From Kryptolebias marmoratus (taxonomy: Eukaryota; Chordata; Actinopteri; Cyprinodontiformes; Rivulidae): a stretch of 64,000 bases of DNA. The DNA is taken from contig NC_051452.1 of the NCBI RefSeq assembly GCF_001649575.2, forward strand, positions 15,034,616 through 15,098,615. Reading direction: 5' to 3'. Below, in pieces: positions 1-35,723 of the stretch. A program made the position numbers and the translations under genes. The notes beneath the pieces were generated by a model. The model worked only from the letters and a program-made list of their open reading frames with translations. It was not told where the DNA came from and ran no database searches. Numbering within the stretch: the stretch's first letter is position 1; every line of letters starts with the position of its first letter.

Positions 1-204
1 CTGAACTTCAACAAAACAAGTCAAAGTCCAACAGGATGCATGTTTTACTGAATGTGTAAAACCCTGCAAACTGTTCCAGCTCAGTTTGCAGGGTTTCTGC
101 AAGTTTCAGTCACTTCAATTTAGGACTTTTTGGAGATTTTTTAAAAACCATTATGATGAATGTTGACAGCACAAAAATGTAGATGGAAGAGGCAATGGAT
201 GAAC

Positions 205-1147
205 AAACAGTAAAGTTTGTGTTTGGCTGATTATTTCTTTGTTTAAATAATACATCATGACAATTAATCTTCTATTGTTGGAAAGCCTGTTTGTTTATTA
301 AATTGTGCCACATTTGTTAGCAAAATCCATTTGTGAGTGGTGATTTAAGTCTGTGGGTTAGACCCATGAAAACCTTGTCAAATCTCTTCCAAACAGCTTC
401 TTCTGCAGTTGACTGTTTGGTGTTTCTTAAATTGGATGATTGAAGTCTTCATAAACAAGACAAAATGGTAATTTAACAATTTATTTATTAACAAACACTG
501 GCCTCAGCAGCATGTGGAAGAACCATACACAGCCACAACAGCCTGGCTCCTCCTCCTCATGCTGCTCACCAGCTTGGTCCCAACCTGCTGTGGGATGGTA
601 TCCTGTTCTTCAACCAGTATTTGTCATCACTCAGCCAGTGTGGTTGTGTTGGTCACTCTGGGACAAACAGCTGATCCTACAGGTGTTCAATGAGGTTCAG
701 GTCAGGACTGCAGGCAGGTCATTCCATCCTCTCTACGCCAAAATATCTGGAGGTAGTCTCTGATAAACCCCGCTCTGTGGGGGTGAGTGATGTCATCTTG
801 GAGGGCAGAGTCTTGTGGAAGGTCCACTTCACACCTGTCTCTGTCCCCCCTGTTATATGGAACTTGACCTTCTAATCAGAAGGTCTAATCTGGTACTGTG
901 GTACCAGAAGCTCAAAACAAGAGTCAACAGCAGAAGAAGCTGTTTGGCAGACAAGATTTGGCAAGTTTTTCCATGGATGTAACCCACATACTGAACTCTG
1001 CTGCTCAACCCATAAATGGATTTTTCTAACAAATGTGACAACATTTAAGGAGAAATGAGCAGGTTTTCCACTAATATAAGATTTATTGCCAAGAAACATT
1101 GTTACAACATAGAAATAATCAACCAAACACAAATTTCCTTACTTTTG
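205..1147 (-). mobile_element. Tc1/mariner-type element, copy 1, decayed
   Basis: Imperfect inverted ends: the sequence from about 205 (GTTTGGCTGATTATTTC) reappears reversed near 1110-1145. Reading the minus strand around 660-740 gives a transposase catalytic motif of the form PACSPDLNLIEH, but TGA and TAG replace the two expected Trp codons. The element is therefore dead. A close relative in the same orientation lies at 42753-43797. It fills the 5' part of the window, where the last gca exon is not found. Confidence 0.7.
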
Positions 1148-1287
1148 TGATAAATGTATTATAAGACCTGAACTAGAAAATCCTAATATTTAAGACGTTG
1201 TATGATATACTGCATGTTTTGATGTATTTGTTGATTTTTTTTTTTTAAAAGCATAATAACTAAAGATAAAAAAAAAAGGTTCCTTAC

Positions 1288-4200
1288 GTCATCGTATTGG
1301 AAGTTGACAGATCCCTGCTGCATGGTGTCTCTCCGTTTGAAGTTGTCTGGAACAGGAAGTGACAACATACGCTCAGTTAACTGTCACGGCCCCGCAGGTG
1401 GAAAAAAAAGCCACCGGACTGTCGGTGTGAATTTGAAGCGTGTTGCTTTTTTGTACCTGTGAGAGCTCGCAGTTTGACACAGCAGGCTACGTAGTCGTCG
1501 AAGTAGATTCTGCCATTTTTGCTGTAGCGTTTTAGGATCCCATTCAGAGCCTGGGGACTCATTCGGTACCCTGAACAGGAAAACAGGTCAGCACAGAGAG
1601 TCGTGTTAAACTGAGGCTAAACCTGCAGACCAGGGTCTGCAATCTGTGACCAAAAATAACATGAACGTCAATGCTTAGGTTTAAAGACGACGAAAAACTA
1701 CTATGCAAGTAAAATTTCATGTAACAATTTTTGGGAATCAGGCATTCTATATAAACAGGACAACTTATTCTTAGAAACAGCAGAAAAATCTAATAAAAGT
1801 AAATAAAGACCAATGAGTCACAAAATAAATATCTAAGAAACTGTTCTCATTAATGTTCATTTAAGTAACTTACTGGGATGCAAATATGTGATGTCAAAGT
1901 GGGGGACCTATTTTTTTCAACAAATATCTTCACATAAGCTTCCATTAAACTTTGGTTAGATTTGAGGATATAAATGTTTTTCCCCCATTCTTCATTAGAA
2001 TTTGGTCTTTTTATTTGTCTTAAAATGTGAAAATACTGATAAATATTAGCTTATTGTAATTCTTTAATGTCAGAATGTAATAAAGTATATTTTTATATGT
2101 AGTATTTATAAAAGATTTTGATGTAGAGTTGGTTTTTCCAATATTTTCTTTAGTTTATTCTTCTACTTCAGCGGTGTACAATCCTGGTCCTGGAGGGCCA
2201 CTCCCTACAGGTTTTAGAGGTCTCCGCTTTGACACACCTGATTAATCTATTCAAACAGCAGACTAACCTACATGTAAATAGATTATGAGTGACAGCAGCT
2301 TGTGTCTCACTACACAGATGAGTGGAAGATAAATTAAACTGATAATTTAATGAGTGCCGAGTGCTCTAAAGTCTAATTAAGTGTCATTAAATACTCCAGC
2401 TGCCATTAAACGTTTCATCAGGAGCCGTTCGGTTATCCGTCAGAACGCCTCTCACCCATGGCGTTGATGGCCTGAGACATCTCATGAGGCTCCACAGTTC
2501 CACTCCGGTCCTGGTCGAACATCATAAAGTTCTGCTTCCAGCCGTTCAGAGCGGCGAACAGCTCCTTGAACTCATTGAAGCCCATCTTGCCTGTGAAGTC
2601 CCTCTGGAGATGGTGGGGTTAAGGCTGAATCAACGAGAACAGAGACGCCTGCTGTACGCAGGTTTCAGCTACTGAGGCTTTGACCTGAACCCCCTCACCT
2701 CTACATGGGGGGGGGGGCTGTTTCTACCACAAGAAAGGATACGTCGAGCATTGCAATCATGATCCTGCAGGTGTCCAGGCTGAAGGCTGGGCAGATAATT
2801 AAACATGCTTAGAGAACAATCAATGAAGACATTTTAATCACAAGTCTCAGCAAGAAAAAAAAAACCTGTGAAAGTGTGTCAAAACTTTATCAGTAATCAG
2901 ATCTGTCCTGTCAGATCAGAGCTTTGTGACACTGACCAGAAGTTTATAATCTGGGATTAAACAGCAGAAAACACTTCTTCCACAGCTCTGCATCTGCAGG
3001 GATAAACAGGGATTTTATGGATCCTGTTTTAAGTGGAGCTGTTGTGACGATCAGTGTTATTCTGAAATGTGAAAGTGTCCTAGTTGGTAGTGCAAGAGAA
3101 CAATATCATTATTATTTTTATTTCATAGTAAAAAGGACCACAAACCTGTACTGACTTTTACCAAAAAGTAAAGTTTTGGGTAACCAGTTAGAAAATTTGG
3201 TTAAATATAATGAATATGTTTAAAGAAAATTAGCTGTTGATTTAATTATCAATAGAGAAACATTGAACTTTGTTTATGGAATAATTTACATACAATTCAA
3301 TGACCTTTACTGGTGAGTCAGAGTTTTCACAATCTCAAAACTGAATTTTCAACCTTGTGTAAAACACTCCATGGATTCAAGAGCCTAGTTAGTGTCACAA
3401 CATACAGAGGCAGGTATGCAGATGCTCCTGTTCCAAAGCTTTTATATCACAGGACAAAATAAAATAAACCTTCTGATCCTTACATGCTCCAAATGAGAAA
3501 ACCATTAGCCTCCTGACAGGGGAAGTGATCAGCAACAAATGAGTTCTGTCAGTTCCTCAGGACGTCTTGGAGGACGATTGCAACAGGAAATAACTCACGT
3601 TGGCTTTCAGTCAAATTTAGGAGGAACTGAGGATCCCCTGACAGGAATAACTAAGTCTTTGGCTAACTTCAACAGAACAGATCCTTGGGTTCAATGAAAC
3701 AGAAAAAAAAGAAGATGAACTTACGGGCGTAGTTGCCAGTGAAGCCGGCCTGAGTCAGACATTTCTGGAGCTCCTCTGCATCTATCTCACCGTCCTGCAC
3801 AGAGCAGCGAGACACACTCAGTCAGGCCAAGCCCTCACACACACATATATACTGTGCTGTGATAAAGTATTCACTCCTACAGAATTTTGGGGGTTTTTTT
3901 TGTTTGTTTTTTTTGCCAAATGCTCATGTTTCAGATCATCAAACAAATATTAATGTCAGACAAAGATAACCTGAGTAAAAACAAAACATAGTTTAAAACA
4001 ATGACTTCATTTGTGAATGGAACAAACCAACCTGGCCCTGTGTGAAAACGTTATCACCCCTTAAACTTAATAACTGGTTCTGCCACCCTCGGTGACAACA
4101 ATTGCATTCAAACGTTTCCGATTAATGGCAACGATTTTCCCAAAAGTCTTGTGGATTATCAAGATGATGTTTTTGGCAAATGTGAGACGGGCTTTTGGGT

Positions 4201-7200
4201 CCTTTTTACTCAGAAGCGGTTTTGACCTTTATAGTTGAATCATGACCTCCGACCTTAACTGAGGGAAAAGAGGCCTGAAGAGCCGTTCTGTATTTTCTCC
4301 ATTTGTGGCTCTATTTAAGCGATTTCTTGACCCTACAGATCTGGCAGTAATCAGGCCTGGATGTGGTAAGTGAAACTGAACTCAGCTCTCCAAAACAATT
4401 TACACTTTATTCATAATTTAACAACGGGGGAAATTACTTTTTCACATAGGGCCTGGTTGGTTTGAAAAGCCTCTTTCCCTTATCAGATTAAATCATCATT
4501 TAAAAACTGAATTTTGTTCAGGTTATCTTTGTCTGGTATTAAACATTTAGGCACAACCAAAAAAAAAAAAACAGGAGTCTCAAAAAGGGGGTGAATACGT
4601 GTTCATGCAAATCCACAATGCTGTGAAGCAACTGGTCAGCTAGTTAAACGTAAGGTTAAATTAAATTTGTCCCTGTCCAAGCCAACATTCAACTGTAGTG
4701 CATGTGTATGTTGGTTAAATAAATTTATAGATGCATGTTGTAGCAAAAGCATGAATCTTTCAAACTTTTACAGAAGAATAGCTTCACATTCGATAAGAGT
4801 CGTAACTGAAACAAGCTTGTTTTGACAACTGAACTGATGTGCTTATCAGATTTCCAAAAGCTGTCAAAAATATGCTAGGTTTTTGACAAAAAACTGACTG
4901 AACAGGAACCAACTTACTTAGTAGTAAGATGGTTCCTGTTTTGTTGTCATTAGAATTAGGAAAATTTTGTGCTCTAACTATTCAACCGTTTGACATAGGA
5001 AGGTCAAGCTTCACAGCATGGCAAAGGACTGGTACTGATCCTGACTGAAGGCAATTTGGGACATTTGCTGAAAACGCCACCTAGTGGACGGTGCAGGAAA
5101 GGCGTGAGAGCGTAGACAGCGGTCGCCAGAGCTCCTGCGGTCACAAGTCCGGAGCGGCGCTGAGCTGCGAGGGCCGCCCAACGCTAATTGCAGCTTTAAT
5201 TTTTCCTTGAAGTCATTAGACAGCCAAAAAATGGCTTCAAAGAGTCATTAGTTTTTATTTTTACTGGCAAACGAAATAGTATCTAAAAATGAACCCTCAA
5301 AACATCATGTACAATGACAACAGTTCAGGACCGAGAAAAGAACCTTGAGGAACTCATTGTGTAATTGATAAGAGGATGTTATGATCTGTAGTGTCAAATC
5401 AGCAGAGTTCCCTGAAGCAACAGTTTAAAAAAGGTCATCTGAAACCCCAGAAGTCCCTGTTTAGTACTGTTTTGTTGCTTAAACTTCTTATAAATGCAAT
5501 TATCCTTCAGAAAAGTTTCTAACTAGATCAAATAAATCATCAGAACCAAAAGACTAATTTGGATATAGGCCTTAAGTTTGACAAGTTAAACTGTGCTAAA
5601 TGATTCTGTTTGATAAGAAGCTGCACCACAGCGTGTTTAAAGGCAGCTGGAACACAAGTTGAATTAAAAGCTGTGTTTATCAGTAAAAGAGCCCTATAAA
5701 ATATCCTACATTATTCAACAAAAACCATGTTGTTCACCTTAAGCATATTTAATACACACAAATGCTACAGAACCATGAAATTGACTTGAACACTATCCAC
5801 GCATTCATTAAACACATAAAGAACAGGTATAATCATGTTTAATCAGTAAAGTAGAAGTAGTTTCCTAGCCTGAACTTGTTTAGTTTTTTAAAACCACATT
5901 TCCATAAAAAATTGTTCATGTTTAGGCTTGTTTAACTGAAGTGAAACTATGCCTGCATTACGGGAAAAAAAAAAGTGTTTTTTACAAATCTGTACATGTT
6001 TTCCCTAAAAAAAAAATAAAAATTGGATCCACTATTACCTGTCCTGCTATAGCTGTAAAGTAGCCCCACATTGGATCATTGGCAGCAGGGGGTGGAGCGC
6101 CGAATGCACCTGGATAACCTCCTCCATACGGGGCGTAGCCTCCATGTGGTGGGGCGCCTCCCATTGGACCGCCCATTGGACCACCCATGTGCCCGGGCCC
6201 ACCCATGGGGGCTCCTGGCATTCCTTGGGGTGGCATCCCGTGAGTTGGCATGCCTGGCATGGGGCCCCCATACTGAGGTGGAAAATGAACCAGAAAGGAC
6301 AAAATGCTGCTTAAAGTCAGATGTAGACAATATCCATTTCAGCCAATCAGATGGATCCTCACTGCTCAAGATGCCCATACCCACTTTACACGACAGGGGC
6401 CAAGATACTAAAGCACACTGGAAAGAACAGTCTCAGTTAGGAAAATGTGGGTTTATAGCGACTAAAATCATTCAGCTCTGAGTTTAACCAACAAATGCAC
6501 AAAGACAGCAAAAATTAAAAGGTCTAACATTCATATCACTTGCCAACTTTCACGCCAGAGTTTTAAATTAACATCTTGTGTTGAGACATGATGGAATTGT
6601 GTTTTGGTCTAACCTTGAAAATAACTTTTTTACAATCTTTTTTGAGATGGTGGAAATCTTGCAAAATTTTGCACTATCTGATATGACTCTTTAGCTTTGC
6701 TCCACTCCCACAATCATTCACCGAATCTTAGAAGCACAAACCTGAAACACTTTGATTCAAATCTTTCCTTCAAATCTTTCCTTCAAGGATCTCTCTCATT
6801 ACTAAAAGGCCTTATGAATAATTGAAGAGTTCACTTTACATCAGAAAGAAATGAGGTAATAATGCTTTGTCTTTACTTGGACTAATGTTTAAATGTTTAA
6901 ATCCCAACAAGGAAATCCAACTTCTTGTGTTTGCTGAAAGGTGGGCAATGATGTGTTTGCCTGTGTCTGCATGTTCATGTGTCTGTCTGTTAGCAAAATA
7001 CCTCATGAACCAGTGGACAGATGTTAATGAAACTCTCAGAAAGTAAAATACTAAATGCACATCTACAACTGATATATGCTGGTAGCCAACCTGTATCAAG
7101 ATGGCTACCACAGCTAATTGACATTAGTAAACACAAAAATGCCTTTAACTTGGTCAATTCTATAGATATTGAGCTAAAATTTGGTGTGGTAGTAGCTGAG

Positions 7201-8450
7201 AGTGATCTCTAACACACACTCTGAGCGCTAACAGGTCTGTGACAGCTCGGGGGAATTACGCCACATTGCTATTTTCAATGTTTAACCAAAACGACTTGAA
7301 CCAACATGAGATGATAATAGTTTAAAACTCTGACATGAAAGGTGATGTGCATTTCCTTCAAGGATCTTATGCAACACGCATGTCAAGATTTCCCACAAGA
7401 GCAACAGTTTTAATAACTAAACCCAACCGAGCAGAGAGACTGAGGGTAAAGCTCAAGACGTAGGAAGGCCGCTGTGCATCATTTGAACGCCCGATGAGGA
7501 AAAACGTTTGCACTTTGGAACAGTAAAGTCATAATTTTGTTGCATGCTGGTTTAAGCTCTCTGTATGTTTTATAAGGTGACTACAGAGCAGGAGACACAC
7601 CTGCAGGGTTGTGAGGTGAAGCCAGTCCACGCCCAGAAACAGACCGCTCTGAACTGAGCTGTACACTTGACTGAAAACTGAGCTACTTCACTGGTGTTTT
7701 TGACTTCAAGTCATATTTATAACAATTACAGGAAATTTTATCAGATTACAAAAAAGCAGCCCAAATGTGTCTCCTTCTAGGGTTTCGTCTTGAGTGTAAT
7801 ACTTTAGTATAAACAAGGATACTACAGACGGTAATGAATCATGAGCAGGCAGTCTGAAATGATTGAAAAGATCCAGCTCTGACCTTTAGAGACAGACTAC
7901 CGCATGACTCAGATCTGAAAAAAAAAAAAAAAAAAAATTTCTCCTCTTATGATTTCAGCATGGACCAGAAGACACTTCTCTGGTCCATGCTGGTAGTATG
8001 AATTTACCAAACTTTCAACACAGTAAAGTGAAACTATACCACTATTCTGTGTTTCAGGCCCTGTAATGTGCAGTCATTTTGAGCCAAACATGTTTACCAA
8101 ACTAAGTGCACCACAGTTTCAGCCAAACAAAATACCTCCAACTAAAATAGCTTCAATCCCCTTCTTCTTCCTGTTCACAGCTGCTGGGCTAAAAGTAACA
8201 GTTTCTGCTCTGTGCTTGATTTAGAAACACGGAAGACTTTTTTCCACACAGAATGGATAAAAGTTTTTAAAATGTAGCTTTAGTGTGATAAAAAAGTGTC
8301 TCTACGCTCCTAAAGAATGTGAACACGGTCGCTGTTTGAGCTCATTAGGGCTGCAAGCTAGTTTTCTGCTAGCTAATGCAGCCGATGGGACACTTTAAAA
8401 AACGCGGTTTCCCACAATTCACTCACCCCGCCGTAGCCTGGATATGCCAT
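1288..8450 (-). CDS. gca: Grancalcin, penta-EF-hand calcium-binding protein (3' end beyond window)
   Basis: Seven coding exons join in phase on the minus strand: 8427-8450, 6039-6272, 3725-3794, 2743-2786, 2456-2603, 1457-1570 and 1288-1346, giving 231 codons. The start is MAYPGYGG, typical of the sorcin/grancalcin group. Exon 2 encodes a Gly/Pro/Met-rich tail with GGPM repeats, ending [16 protein letters not shown]-hands follow: [12 protein letters not shown] (about 84-95), [12 protein letters not shown] (about 124-135), [12 protein letters not shown], a degenerate hand in [13 protein letters not shown], and the start of the fifth hand ([11 protein letters not shown]). Family members bind calcium, dimerise through EF5 and move to membranes. 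The final exon (about 8 residues expected) is not seen between 1 and 1287, so it is probably outside the window. Sorcin is the main alternative; the neighbourhood (fap, gcg, slc4a10) favours gca. All splice sites are GT-AG. Confidence 0.88.
2165..2290. repeat. Dispersed teleost repeat fragment in gca intron
   Basis: Contains the phrase AATCCTGGTCCTGGAGGGCC followed by a CACACCTGATTAAT block, a combination I recognise as recurring in fish genomes. I cannot name the family. Confidence 0.4.
3864..4602. mobile_element. Foldback DNA element with long inverted ends, in gca intron 2
   Basis: The two ends are reverse complements over about 200 bases. AGTATTCACTCC at the left matches GGGGGTGAATACGT at the right, and GACAAAGATAACCTGA on the left matches TCAGGTTATCTTTGTC on the right. 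The core also carries GGCCCTGTGTGAAAACG facing its complement CACATAGGGCCTGG. There is no coding capacity, so this is a non-autonomous, MITE-like element. Confidence 0.7.
6935..7400 (+). repeat. Dispersed repeat family A, copy in gca intron 1
   Basis: Begins near AAAGGTGGGCAATGATG and runs through TCTGTTAGCAAAATACCTC, CATCTACAACTGAT, GGTGTGGTAGTAGCTGAGAG and the terminal TTCCTTCAAGGAT. These blocks recur in the same order at many places in this window, which defines the family. Unit length is about 450 bases, with no coding potential. Confidence 0.7.
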
Positions 8451-11400
8451 TTGCTTAAATAACGCAAACTTTTCTAAATGTGGTCGCTTTTCAGGAGGTG
8501 TCTGACACGGTCTACTCCTGTTGAGAGACTCGAGCTTCCGAGAAGTTACAACTGTTGCTACATCATATCCGGGTTATGAAAGCTGCCGGAAGTGCTTTGA
8601 CTGACAGCGCAGATAACCAATAGGAGAGGGGAATTGAGCTGAAGCCCCGCCCTTCAACTCTTGTTTCCTTCTTTTTTTCTAAAACTAAAATTAAAACGAG
8701 TTAAACATGTCAGTTCCCAACTCGGGTGGTTTAAGCAAAATATAAACGTTAATGGAAAATATAAATTTTATTGCCTGCCAGTCGTATCAAATTATTTTTG
8801 TTCACAGTATAATTTTTATAAGACTTAAGTCAAACCTTTTTTGCTGGATTCCTTTCCAATTTAAAAATATTACTATATTTTGTAACCTCTGACTAATAAA
8901 AATAAATCATTTTCATTATATGAAAAATTATCTTGTATTCCATTAACCACTAGATGGTGCTATAGGAAGCTGATTAAAGTCTTATGAGATTTATTGTCAT
9001 TTTTAGGTCTACTATAGAATAGAATAGAACAGAACAGAATCATCTTTATTGTCAATGTATTGCCAATATGCAACAAAATTGGGAGAACCATTTTAGTGCA
9101 TCCCCATTTTTCAATATAGTACAAAAAATTGAAAAAATGCTAAAAACAAAATAAGTTAAAGGAAATAAATAACTGCAAGATACAAATAAAATGAAAAAAT
9201 ACTTTAAACAACTGTTCTTAAGTCTATTTGTCCTGCTTTGAGGCATCTGGAGGTTGAATAGACTCTGTCCAGGTTTGGATGGGTCAGAGGTAATTTCCCT
9301 CGCCCTGCTGAGACACCGGGAGTTGACGATGTTTGCCTGGGAACGCAGGAGGCAGCCGACACAAGGCTCAGCTGTGTTGATCACCCTCTGCAGATCTTTC
9401 CTAAGGCGATCTTTATGCCAGCATGCTGTCGATGATGGATTGGTAAAAGGAAATGAGGAAGAGTCGTCAATGCTGGGCCTTAATAACTACCTCCAATGTG
9501 TAGGATGATCGTGGGCCTCATGTACAAGGGGTGCATACGCACAAAAAAGTGGCCCTTTTCAATGCAAAAGTATCAGCTTTGTCAGTAATGAACTGTCCCA
9601 CCACTTCTTCATGGCTGGTAATTGGTCCGTTGGCAAAAGGGAGAAGGTTCGATGGAAACTGTTAATGATGTGAAAACTATTACATATCTGAGGGTTGTAC
9701 TACAAAGCTAGATTTCCTGCTTTGCCAGCTTTTTGATCTGAAAGTCAGCGTTTTCAGTATGCCAGTCACCATGGTAATTAACCCAGTAAGAAGCTCCACC
9801 CGGTCACTGTTTTTGTTCTGGTGAAGACCTACCAAGAGACCTTAGAGTGAACCATTGTTTATATACTGAGGTGAAGGATCACTTTTGTGCTTCCTGAAGC
9901 CAACACTATTACCTTTGTTTTACTGGTTACCCCGCAGTATCAACATGAAGTTATTAGCAGCTCATCTTTTAAGACTAAGAAGTTGAGAAGTGGGGCCTTG
10001 TTTACCACACTTTCTACTCGTAGCTGGACTGAGGTAACCCACTGAAACTTGTGTTCTTCAAACCATCTTGCAAAATTTGCATGAAACAATAACCATCCTA
10101 AAGAGTTCACTATTATTGGTGAATATAATTTGTGTATTTAGTCAGCACTGAAGTCCAAAAATTGTCCAAAGTATCACACTGTACCTTGATGGCTTATCTT
10201 CTTGGTACAGAACAGCCTGGATTCTCCAGGTACGGGACACATGCAGACCTGACCAACTGGTATAGAAATAATTTTTTTTAAAATAATTTTTATTATCAGC
10301 CCTGGCCACCTTCTTCAATTGCTCTGTAGTCTAGTTCTGATTCTCATCCCCCCATTGTAAATGCTTTCCATAGTATACACAAGTCAATGCAGGAAGTTAC
10401 TCATCTGAAGCTACAGGTAGAGTGTGTGTTCTGGCACTTTTCTGTTAGGATCTCAGCCTATCCCAGGCCTTCCCCGTTTTTCCTTTTTCCATCTTATTTA
10501 GGTGGCAGGCTGAACTACTGCACTGCACTTCCTGATTCCAGCTTAAATCCTGTTTCCAGCCATTTAACCTGTGTCCACTTACCTCATCAGCTAGTGCATT
10601 ATAAGATCAGCTCTGAACATCATCTGGTGCCTGATGGTACAGTCTCCTCTGTGAAGTAGTTGTCATGAACTATTTTGTGTTTCCTGAATATTTCAGAGAA
10701 ATTGTTTTTGTACTTACCTGTGATTCCATGCTTCTTTCCAGTTGTCTCCTTAATTGTGTTTTTGGCTGGAATCTTGTCTCCCCCATGACAAATCTGCTTA
10801 CCTCAGTCCAAATGGTCCCACAAATGTTGATCTGCTCCTGCAAAAAAACCCCAAAAGAAACTCACTGGACACTTACCTACCTGTCCACTCGCCGCTGCGA
10901 CAACGGCGCCTTGTGTGTCTCCTCCTTGGACTCACTCCCCCTACACATTCCTGGAAAACAAACAAAAGACAAAGTAAGACTTTTTAATTATATGTAACTC
11001 CCTTTGGAAAGATTCAAATTTCCAGATCAAAAACTAACACTTGTCTCCTTTTGGTGACGACACCTCAAGATCCATGCTTCACTCTTTTATGCAGCTTGTA
11101 CATATTGTAAATAAACTGCTTACATTTTTATTCTTTGTCTTTCCCTATTTCAGCATTTGTGAATCTATTTGCTGCCCTCCATTATGATACTTTATAAGAA
11201 ACTTCTATTAACTTTTCTGAGGTTTTATCTATAATAGGTTTTCTACTGGACTAGAGAACACGAACAAGCCCTCTTATATGCACCAATGAGCCCTGGTTGT
11301 ATATTATTATTTCATGAGCTACTTTTGGAAAGTTCTGTCTAGTGTTTTTCACTTCAGCTCTCAGAGATCAGAATGTTATGGCTGAGTGTTGTAAGAATAA

Positions 11401-11806
11401 ATACTACTGCAGATTCCAAAGGAAACTAAGTAAAAAATGACATTTCCAGTTAAAACACCAGCACACATACTTAATGTTTTAATTATGTTTTTTTTATTAG
11501 GAAAAGCTGGACATGAATTTTATAGTTATACAGCCACACCAGCAGTATATTTTACCCTTCGTAGACTGATTTTAAATGAGAAGCACCATATTGTTGAGAA
11601 ATGACTGATCAAGGTTACACTACAGCTTCCTGTGTGTTCAAGATGTAACTTCCTTTTCTGTTGAGCTCTGTTTCCTTGTGGTTCTAACTGAACCCGACAC
11701 CTGGTCCCATTTTCTCACTACAAGGACAGATTCAGGGTCAGACAAGAAAACTGCAGCATTTAGATCGGATAAGCTACAACGCAGTCTGATTTCAAAAGAA
11801 CGCACG
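8451..11806. other. Intergenic region between gca and fap
   Basis: The two genes are transcribed divergently from 3.36 kb apart. Apart from the LINE fragment at about 9013-9480 I see no exon; 10380-10990 is a mildly C-rich stretch that may be an old repeat. Notably there is no ifih1, which sits between FAP and GCA in mammals. Confidence 0.5.
9013..9480 (-). mobile_element. LINE 3' fragment (CR1/L2-like), reversed, with ATTCT tail
   Basis: On the minus strand the sequence reads as the C-terminal end of a LINE ORF2 (RAREITSDPSKPGQSLFNL and similar), then an A/T-rich stretch, then ACAATAAAGATGATTCTGTT and a short ATTCT-type tail at 9013-9040. The tail orientation confirms minus-strand insertion. 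The copy is 5'-truncated and frameshifted. Confidence 0.6.
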
Positions 11807-33909
<22,103 letters not shown>

Positions 33910-34080
33910 ATTTCATTGCATTATCCAAGATCTTTCTTGTAGTAAAAACTGCACAAAGTTCCCATAGCTCTTTATTGAGGAGCAGGAACCTAATGAGTGA
34001 GCCTGTGAAAGTTTGTCTCGTGTACATCCCGCCGTGCAAACTCTACAATATCTGACAATCTGATTTTTTTTTTTTCTTAT

Positions 34081-34247
34081 AATAAATGTTCAGGAATAAG
34101 TTATGTATTTCATTCAGCTTGCAAATTTTATATTTAAAGATGTCTTAACTTGACAAACAACTCAAATATGATGATGTTGAATTTTTTTTTTTTTGTTGAA
34201 GTCACATAGAAAGTGCTGCCAAAGTAATTTTATACTGTTTCAATAAA
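34081..34247 (+). terminator. fap: Candidate polyadenylation signals of fap
   Basis: Two AATAAA hexamers, at 34081-34086 and 34242-34247, lie 170-340 bases after the fap stop codon (33907-33909) in A/T-rich sequence. Either could end the 3' UTR. Confidence 0.5.
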
Positions 34248-34664
34248 TTATGTTTACAAATTGTAGTAAATATGTTTGCTTTTAAAAAATTATATATTTG
34301 TGGATTACAGTGTCATGTGGTTTATGTTTTCTGTTGTTTTTAGTTTTGTTTCTTGAGTTGATCTGATTTTTAAATTTTTTTTCTGATTCTTTGATGGGAT
34401 TTATTAAAAAATGTCTTAATTTTCCTTTTGTATGGTGGTCTGTATTTGTGTTTTACTACTTCGTTCTATTAGATATTTTCTGGTTTGCTTCAGTTAGCTT
34501 TAATTTCTCCTCTCTTCCACGCACCAGGGCCTAGTTTATTGACCACACCTGGCTTGTGTTTACCTATTACCTCCATTAGTAGATAGTGTTGTAAAGTGTC
34601 ACTTGTACTTGTTTGGTAATCACATTCTGAAACTTCACCCACGATCATAAAATACACTAACACG

Positions 34665-34950
34665 TCTGTCTTTTTGTGAGTTCATTCACAAAAATGGCTA
34701 TAACTCAGTCGATTTTACAGATGTTAGGCTAAATTTTGGTGTGGTAGTAGCAGGAAGTCCTATCCAACACAATATCCAACTGCTACAAATTGTGTTAGAT
34801 CTTTGCCTCAGACTCTGGCATTACCTGTTGAAGTCAGCCCTGTCTGTTGACCACTAATGGAACTGTCAGAAAGGCATTGGATGTACATTTTCAACTAATA
34901 AACTTTTGGAGCCTACATGATTAAAGATGGCTGCCACATCTATACTGTGA
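34665..34950 (+). repeat. Dispersed repeat family A copy
   Basis: Carries AAAATGGCTATAACTCAGTC, GGTGTGGTAGTAGCAGGAAG and GATGGCTGCCACATCTA, but the unit order is rearranged, suggesting two joined fragments. Confidence 0.5.
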
Positions 34951-34954
34951 AGTT

Positions 34955-35723
34955 CACCACTCCCTCCTGCAGCAGAACCACAACATGATGCTGCCACCCC
35001 TGTACTTCACAGTTGGGATGGTGTTCTCAGGCTAACAAGTTTCCACCTTTTTCCTCCAAATGTAACGATGGTCATTATGTCCAAACAGTTCAGTTTTAGT
35101 TTCATCAGACCACAGGACATGTCTCCAAACATGAAGCTCTTTGTCCCTGTGCACATTTACAAACTGTAATTTGTCTTCTTTATGTTGCTTTGGGAGTAAT
35201 GGCTTCTTCCTCACTGAGTTTCCTTTCAGTCCATGTTGGTTCTGGACTTGTTTCTCTGTGGATAATGACTCTCTGACCAGCTTCAGCAGCATCTTCACAA
35301 GGTCTTCAGCTTTAGTTTTGGGGTTGATTCACACATTTCACACCAAAACACATTCATCTCAGGAACACAGAACCGTCTCCTTCCTGAGTGGTATGATGGC
35401 AGGACATTCCCATGGTGTTTATACTTGTGTATAAATGTTTAAACAGATGAACCTTCAGACATCTGGAAATTTTACCCAAGGATGAACCAGAGTTGTGGAG
35501 GTCGATGATTCTCTTCCTGATATCTTGGCTGATTTATTTTGATTTTTCCCATGAAGTCACACAAAGAAGCAGTGTGTTTGAGGTGGATAGATATATTTTC
35601 TGAAACAAAACATTTTCACTGTTGGACACAGCAGGTTTTGCTCCACGCCATTCCTGTATTTGATAAGCTTGTGCCGTTTAGCGTTAGCAATGGACAAATC
35701 TACAGATGCTTGTTTTGCCCCAA
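34955..35723 (-). mobile_element. Tc1-like transposase relic, copy left of gcg
   Basis: The minus strand encodes a Tc1 transposase segment of about 88 codons, including LVRESLSTEKQVQNQHGLKG, KPLLPKQHKED and the catalytic-Asp motif VLWSDETKTELFGHND. Stops and frameshifts break it. It is nearly identical to the relic at 40511-41620, but reversed, and truncated at its 34955 end. Confidence 0.8.

Noticed and set aside
6071..6481. 136-codon plus-strand frame
   Set aside because: Antisense shadow of gca exon 2, whose minus-strand frame matches the family.
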